This document shows, piece after piece, positions 59,945 through 64,000 of a DNA stretch of 64,000 bases. A model generated the notes under the pieces. That model was given only the letters and a program-made list of their open reading frames with translations, did not search any database and was not told the origin of the DNA. Origin of the DNA: Acherontichlamydia pituitae. Its GTDB lineage: Bacteria; Chlamydiota; Chlamydiia; Chlamydiales; Rhabdochlamydiaceae. Location of the stretch: contig JAHCAX010000002.1 of NCBI GenBank assembly GCA_019634675.1, positions 62,001 through 126,000 on the forward strand, written 5' to 3'. The translations under genes and the position numbers were made by a program. Each line of letters opens with the position of its first letter. The stretch's first letter is position 1.

Positions 59945-60703
59945 ATGACAGCAATTACAAACCATTATTCTCTTGAATTGCCAGAATGGAACTGCGCTAG
60001 TATCGCAGAGAAGATCCAGGAACTTGATTGGGATACGATCAGCAGGTGGGTCCAGCTCGGCGCCGTTGCTTCAGCTCTCGGAGGAGCATGCGCCCTTTCA
60101 GCCGTCGGGGTGCTGCCAGCCGCCGTCCTCGTTTCATGTGCTGCCGGGGTCACTGCGCTGCTTGCCAATATCGTCCTGACCAATATTGTCATCTATGCTT
60201 TGAACAGTGAAGAAGAAGAACTAGAAACAGAAAAGAGCGAATATGCTGACGCCATCAAAAACATCCCTCCGTTCATCACTTGCGTCGCCATTCCCATCAT
60301 TGAAGAATTGGCCTTCCGATCATTCATCCAGGGTGGGATATACGCTGGCCTTTCCTACATCCTTCCTGCTGCAGCGGTAATCACAATTGCAGGGTTTGAA
60401 CTGCCCGTTGCAGCCGTAGCCTCTATGGTTGTTGCCGGCGTCCTTTTCGGACTTGCCCATGCGGGCAACCATCCTGATAATCCGTTAGCAGCCATCATGC
60501 ATACCGTAACGGCAAGCATTGCCGGTGTTTTTGTCTTAGGGCCGCTTTATTACGCTTTTGGCCTATGGGGTTCGGCGTTAGCGCATATTGCAAACAATAC
60601 GTTTGCAATCGGAATGGGAGAAGTCATGGACGCCCTTTCACAAAAGAAAAAAGATCCATCGCCCCTTCCAGATGAAAAACAATGGATCCCGGCATCCGTT
60701 TAA
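59945..60703 (+). CDS. CPBP (CAAX/Abi) family intramembrane metalloprotease
   Basis: 252 residues; a weak AGGA site precedes the ATG. About six hydrophobic segments. The three CPBP motifs are present: IIEELAFRSF (E120, E121, R125), FGLAHAGNH (F-x3-H) and ALAHIANNTFA (H-x3-N). Members include Rce1-type CAAX proteases and bacterial proteins tied to bacteriocin immunity or membrane proteolysis. Substrate unknown; processing of prenylated host proteins is a speculative option. Converges on the F-box gene across repeat family C. Confidence 0.85.
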   Translation: MTAITNHYSLELPEWNCASIAEKIQELDWDTISRWVQLGAVASALGGACALSAVGVLPAAVLVSCAAGVTALLANIVLTNIVIYALNSEEEELETEKSEYADAIKNIPPFITCVAIPIIEELAFRSFIQGGIYAGLSYILPAAAVITIAGFELPVAAVASMVVAGVLFGLAHAGNHPDNPLAAIMHTVTASIAGVFVLGPLYYAFGLWGSALAHIANNTFAIGMGEVMDALSQKKKDPSPLPDEKQWIPASV

Positions 60704-60841
60704 CTCGGTGTTCCACGTTTTTGGGAACAGAGGGGAATTTTTGACAAAATCAGATCAAAGCGCACCGATCAGAACGAGGAGTCCCCTAAGTGAATAGCTA
60801 TGGGTGACGAGATGGCCCCAAAAAAGTGGAACATCGAGTTT
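60702..60841. repeat. Palindromic repeat family C (both arms)
   Basis: The left arm AACTCGGTGTTCCACGTTTT plus TGGGAACAG is mirrored by AAACTCGATGTTCCACTTTT plus TTGGGGCCA read from 60841 on the other strand. About 80 bp of unrelated spacer lies between. It sits between convergent genes, like the single arm at 48100. Confidence 0.65.
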
Positions 60842-61682
60842 AAGAACTCATCTCCGTATTTCGCACAATGAGATTGCCGTCGATCGCATAGCGTAAATTT
60901 GCAGGCATCTGTTGTAAGAGGGATGGAATAACCGTAAACTGATTAAAGCGCAGGTCCAGCACTTGAAGCTGCGTCAATTTAACCAATGCTGCTGGCAGGG
61001 AGCGCAAACGATTACTCGCAAGATGCAGCGCCTTTAAACTCGTGCACAGTCCGATTTCATCTGGAAGGGCAAAAATTCCCTTTCCATTCAGATTAACCAC
61101 CTCGACCATGGTCAACAAGGGGGCATTGCGAACATCGGAAATCCACTCTCTAACCTCATCAGAGGTCGATAAAGGCGGCAAGATCTGCACCTGATGCGGC
61201 CTTGGATCAATGATCCCCCTTATTTGCTCCCAGAGCATTAGAAGGGCCTGGTTCTTAAAATATTGGTGCAATTGAGGCATAATTCCAGCCTGTATCACTC
61301 CGAATCGAGGCAGCCCTTTAACCTTGCAATCTGATATGATATGATCATGCAGCCTCCGGAACAAGAGCAAGTATCCCAATGCCTCATTGTCTGGAGGAAT
61401 ACCTTCTGCAATAAACGCTTGTAAAGCGCGCATCTTCACATCCAGTCCCAACACGATTGCTCCCGGATCTGCTTGATGATTGCCCCATAACCGCTTGATT
61501 ACATCATCAGCGAGCATTTTCCATCGGCAGCTGACCAATCTCGATTGCAAAAGGGAACTTTCATCCAAGGAATTGAACATGATCAGGCTCAATACCTCAT
61601 TGGGAATATCATCGCAGCTTATAACTTGCGCTGTCATCGGATTGCCTTGTTTTGAAAAGCGCGGCATCATAACCGATCTCAT
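60840..61682 (-). CDS. F-box and leucine-rich-repeat protein
   Basis: 280 residues from ATG 61682; the ATG at 61637 with AAGG upstream is an alternative that keeps the F-box. Residues ~24-66 match an F-box (DIPNEVLSLIMFNSLDESSL, LVSCRWKMLADD, RLW). Residues ~195-270 hold at least three leucine-rich repeats (VVNLNGKGIFALPDEIG; LKALHLASNRLRSLPAALV; LQVLDLRFNQFTVIP). F-box proteins bind Skp1 in host SCF ubiquitin ligases, with the repeats choosing the target. Expansions of such proteins are known in environmental Chlamydiae. Likely an injected effector; no secretion signal is visible. Confidence 0.75.
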   Translation of the reverse strand: MRSVMMPRFSKQGNPMTAQVISCDDIPNEVLSLIMFNSLDESSLLQSRLVSCRWKMLADDVIKRLWGNHQADPGAIVLGLDVKMRALQAFIAEGIPPDNEALGYLLLFRRLHDHIISDCKVKGLPRFGVIQAGIMPQLHQYFKNQALLMLWEQIRGIIDPRPHQVQILPPLSTSDEVREWISDVRNAPLLTMVEVVNLNGKGIFALPDEIGLCTSLKALHLASNRLRSLPAALVKLTQLQVLDLRFNQFTVIPSLLQQMPANLRYAIDGNLIVRNTEMSS

Positions 61683-61727
61683 TCTTATTCTGTCAAGCCT
61701 AGTCGGAATCTTTCCTTCTTGTTAAAA

Positions 61728-61755
61728 TTGACAAGATATTTTTTTAAGCTATAGA
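61728..61755 (+). promoter_or_regulatory. Candidate kdp promoter
   Basis: A consensus TTGACA, a 16-bp spacer and TATAGA lie 36 bp before the kdpF start. Confidence 0.6.
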
Positions 61756-61790
61756 GTGGGCAAAAAGGCGTGAACAAGAAAAGGTGGGGC

Positions 61791-61877
61791 GTGACTTCGA
61801 ACATTTTTTTAGCTCTCATTGCAAGCGCAACCATGCTCTATTTGATTGCGACGATCGTTTGGCCTGAAAAATTTTGA
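61791..61877 (+). CDS. kdpF: KdpF, small membrane subunit of the K+-ATPase
   Basis: A 28-residue frame from GTG (an in-frame GTG seven codons earlier is possible), with AGG a few bases upstream. It is one hydrophobic helix, NIFLALIASATMLYLIATIV, followed by WPEKF, matching KdpF size and character. Its place directly before kdpA, 6 nt away, supports the call. It stabilises the KdpABC complex. Confidence 0.75.
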   Translation: MTSNIFLALIASATMLYLIATIVWPEKF

Positions 61878-61883
61878 GGCGGC

Positions 61884-63599
61884 ATGACCCATTCGGCTTA
61901 TCTGCAGATCATCCTCTTCGTCCTCTTGCTTGCCATCTTGACCAAGCCGCTTGGGATCTACCTGTACAATGTCTTAGATCCGAAAGGAAAAACAGGGCTC
62001 GAGTTCCTCCTTAAACCTCTTGAGAGGTTCACCTACTGCCTCTGCGGGATTGATGCTGAGCAGGAACAGACATGGAAACAGTACCTTTTCTCCCTTCTCA
62101 TCTTTTGTTTCATCGGCATGCTCTTTACAGCGGCAATCTTGTTCTTACAACCTATCCTCCCACTAAACCCGCAAGGGTTTCCATCTGTAAAAGGGGGGCT
62201 CAACTGGAGCACCGCGATCAGCTACATCACCAATACCGATTGGCAAAGCTACTCTCCTGAAACGACCGTCTCCTACTTTTCCCAGATGTTTGCGATGACT
62301 GTCCAAAACTTCACGTCTGCGGCAGCAGGCATCGGGGTCGCTGCAGCGCTTGTCCGGGGTATTTCAAGAAGTTCTAGAACGACGCTCGGCAATTTCTGGG
62401 TCGATCTGACTCGGCTGACATATTATCTTCTGCTGCCGCTAGCTCTTGTCTTTGCGGTGGTCCTCGTTTCTGAAGGCGTTCCACAAAATTTCAACAACTA
62501 TGCCAAGGCCCAAACTTTGGAAAGCGGATCGGAGCAGTTGATCGTACAAGGCCCGATCGCGTCGCAAGAGGCGGTCAAGCTGCTTGGAACAAACGGCGGA
62601 GGGTTCACCAAGGCCAACTCTGCCCACCCCTACGAGAATCCGACGCCCCTTTCCAACTGGCTCCAGACACTGGCCATGATCCTGCTCCCCGCCTCTCAGA
62701 CCTACTACTTCGGCAGGTCGGTGCAGAACCAAAAGCATGGATGGTACCTGTTCGGAACAATGCTGGTCCTGTTCTTAGTTGGATTATGTGCCATCACCTA
62801 CCTTGAGAGCCAAGTTAACCCCATCTTTCAAAAGTTCCATATCGATATGGCCCAAGGCAACTTCGAAGGGAAAGAGCAACGGTTCGATCTGATCGACACG
62901 ACCTTGTTCTCCGCAACGACGACAACTGCATCATGCGGCGCTTCGAATGCTTCCTTCAGCTCATTTATGCCCTTGTCAGGGGTCATCCTCTTGGAAAACA
63001 TGCAAGTGGGCGAAATGATCTTTGGAGCTGTGGGATCGGGCCTATACAACATGATCGCGATCGTGATCATCGGGATCTTTATGGCAGGCCTGATCGTCGG
63101 AAAAACCCCCGAATATCTCGGCAAGAAGATCGAATCCTTCGAGATCAAAATGGCGATCACACCGCTTCTCATCATCGTTTTTTCGATCCTTGTGCCGACA
63201 GCTGCCAGCTGCCTTACGGTCTGGGGAGGAGTTGAACTAGGCAGGAACAAGCCCCACATCTTCTCTGAAATCCTCTACGCATTCAGCTCTTCTGCAACGA
63301 ACAATGGAAGCTGTTTTGCATCGCTCGATTCCAATACGCCATGGTACCATGTAACTCTGTCAGGTGCGATGCTTGCAGGACGCTTTCTGATCGCATGCGC
63401 CATCCTCGCTTTGAGCGGATCGCTTGCAGCCAAGAAAAAACACCCGCCATCGGAGGCCACCTTCCCCATTTCGGGAGCGACCTTTGTCCTCTTGATCATC
63501 GGCACCATCTTCCTGTTCGGGGCATTGAGCTTCTTCCCCTCTTTATGCTTCGGGCCCATCAATGAATATTTCCGCTTGATTTATGAGGTGCTCTCTTGA
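61884..63599 (+). CDS. kdpA: K+-transporting ATPase, potassium-binding subunit KdpA
   Basis: 571 residues, 6 nt after kdpF. About ten membrane segments. The selectivity-filter repeats of this channel-like subunit are visible (TVQNFTSAAAGIGVAAALVRG; LLGTNGGGFTKANSAHPYENP; TTTTASCGASNAS; SSSATNNGSCFAS), each with a conserved Gly. High-affinity K+ uptake pump used at low potassium. The stop overlaps kdpB's start by 3 nt. Kdp is not part of the gene set of the genus Chlamydia as I know it. Confidence 0.95.
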   Translation: MTHSAYLQIILFVLLLAILTKPLGIYLYNVLDPKGKTGLEFLLKPLERFTYCLCGIDAEQEQTWKQYLFSLLIFCFIGMLFTAAILFLQPILPLNPQGFPSVKGGLNWSTAISYITNTDWQSYSPETTVSYFSQMFAMTVQNFTSAAAGIGVAAALVRGISRSSRTTLGNFWVDLTRLTYYLLLPLALVFAVVLVSEGVPQNFNNYAKAQTLESGSEQLIVQGPIASQEAVKLLGTNGGGFTKANSAHPYENPTPLSNWLQTLAMILLPASQTYYFGRSVQNQKHGWYLFGTMLVLFLVGLCAITYLESQVNPIFQKFHIDMAQGNFEGKEQRFDLIDTTLFSATTTTASCGASNASFSSFMPLSGVILLENMQVGEMIFGAVGSGLYNMIAIVIIGIFMAGLIVGKTPEYLGKKIESFEIKMAITPLLIIVFSILVPTAASCLTVWGGVELGRNKPHIFSEILYAFSSSATNNGSCFASLDSNTPWYHVTLSGAMLAGRFLIACAILALSGSLAAKKKHPPSEATFPISGATFVLLIIGTIFLFGALSFFPSLCFGPINEYFRLIYEVLS

Positions 63600-64000
63600 T
63601 ACGCACAGAACGCCACGCCTTCCACCTTTTTCATCCGACAGTCCTGATCACAGCAGCCTACCGGGCCTTTGTGAAATGCAACCCGTTCAGCTTGTTCCGC
63701 AACCCTGTGATCTTCGTGACAGAGATTGGAGCTATCCTCGTCACGTTCGATGCCTTAGGAGTGATCGGGTCCCATCACGATATGTCGGCCTTGACCAGTT
63801 TTTGGCTCTGGATAACGGTCTTTATCGCCAATTTTGCCGAAGCGTTGGCTGAATTGCGCAACGAGGCGCAAGCGGAAAGCTTGAAATCGATGCGGACCCG
63901 CATGCTTGCCAACCGGTACGGGATCGATGGGAACTTAAGCGTTGTCAACTATCATGAGCTCAGAAAGGGGGACACGATCCTTGTCCGCGCCGGCGAATCG
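63596..64000 (+). CDS. kdpB: K+-transporting ATPase, ATP-binding subunit KdpB (3' end outside window)
   Basis: 135 codons are visible from a TTG overlapping the kdpA stop (TTGA). P-type ATPase N-terminus: KCNPFSLFRNPVIFVTEIGA (TM1), FWLWITVFIANFAEALAELR (TM2), then EAQAESLKSMRT and ELRKGDTILVRAGE (actuator domain). It couples ATP hydrolysis to KdpA. The window ends before the phosphorylation DKTG motif. Confidence 0.93.
   Translation, partial: MIRTERHAFHLFHPTVLITAAYRAFVKCNPFSLFRNPVIFVTEIGAILVTFDALGVIGSHHDMSALTSFWLWITVFIANFAEALAELRNEAQAESLKSMRTRMLANRYGIDGNLSVVNYHELRKGDTILVRAGES

Noticed and set aside
60588..60797. 69-codon frame after the CPBP protease
   Set aside because: It overlaps the protease in another frame and runs through repeat family C.
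1..64000. Insertion sequences, prophage, CRISPR arrays, tRNA or rRNA genes
   Set aside because: No transposase, integrase or phage protein motif, no regularly spaced direct repeats and no cloverleaf or rRNA signature was seen on either strand.

Overview
The window reads as a chromosome segment of a member of the Chlamydiota, probably an amoeba- or animal-associated 'environmental' chlamydia rather than the genus Chlamydia. Three things support this. First, scattered across it, with insertions and inversions between them, are the genes of one known chlamydial neighbourhood: ftsY, sucC-sucD, htrA, an M16C metalloprotease, rmuC, pssA and nrdA-nrdB. Second, NrdB carries Phe where the radical Tyr normally sits (chlamydial class Ic R2), and NrdA has stacked N-terminal ATP-cones. 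Third, there are proteins with eukaryote-type domains (U-box, F-box plus leucine-rich repeats, RanBP2-type zinc fingers, a Ser/Thr kinase) and an outer-membrane barrel of the Legionella/chlamydial MOMP-like type. I cannot name genus or species from the sequence alone.

Layout. 1-7.4 kb: two tandem exported GT2-type glycosyltransferases, an exported DNase I-fold phosphoesterase and a large unknown exported protein. 7.4-10.8 kb: exported histidine phosphatase, purine nucleoside phosphorylase with a leader, and a Mut7-C/CapA fusion. 10.9-15.4 kb: accessory genes (P-loop protein, double-ABM membrane protein, DUF455 ferritin-like protein, a small gene family with a truncated copy). 15.4-24.1 kb: core genes rmuC-pssA, dus and nrdAB. 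nrdAB is preceded by two NrdR-like boxes 32 bp apart and a long structured leader ending in a terminator. 24.2-35.3 kb: unknown proteins, polysaccharide pyruvyltransferase-like protein, M16C protease, ABC-F ATPase with an attenuator-like leader, MFS carrier, lipoprotein and a secreted zinc-finger protein. 35.3-37.6 kb: a tightly overlapping VOC-EVE-MarR-Nudix-GNAT operon with a palindrome over its promoter. 37.8-41.6 kb: htrA-umuD-umuC-2H-type protein. 41.6-48.1 kb: MOMP-like barrel, kinase, exported GT10 fucosyltransferase-like enzyme and a U-box protein with a starch-binding-like tail. 48.2-55.8 kb: M50 protease, sucD-sucC, ftsY, another exported histidine phosphatase, small exported proteins, an exported HAD phosphatase and cutA. 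56-59.6 kb: two genes leading into priA. 59.9-64 kb: CPBP protease, F-box/LRR protein, and kdpF-kdpA-kdpB (cut by the window end).

Themes. (i) Many enzymes that are normally cytosolic carry N-terminal signal peptides here: GT2, GT10, pyruvyltransferase, PNP, histidine phosphatases and HAD. This suggests they act outside the inner membrane, perhaps in the inclusion or host. (ii) Two ubiquitin-ligase-type proteins and a degenerate-looking kinase are plausible host-directed effectors. (iii) Intergenic regions hold several families of palindromic repeats, often between convergent genes. (iv) The most unusual nucleic-acid feature is the roughly 430-nt structured leader of nrdAB. It has a 16-bp closing helix, a three-way junction and a terminal hairpin with a U-run, and I could not match it to any RNA class I know.

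No tRNA, rRNA, CRISPR array, transposase or complete insertion sequence was recognised. Functional calls come from reading motifs by eye; no database search was run.
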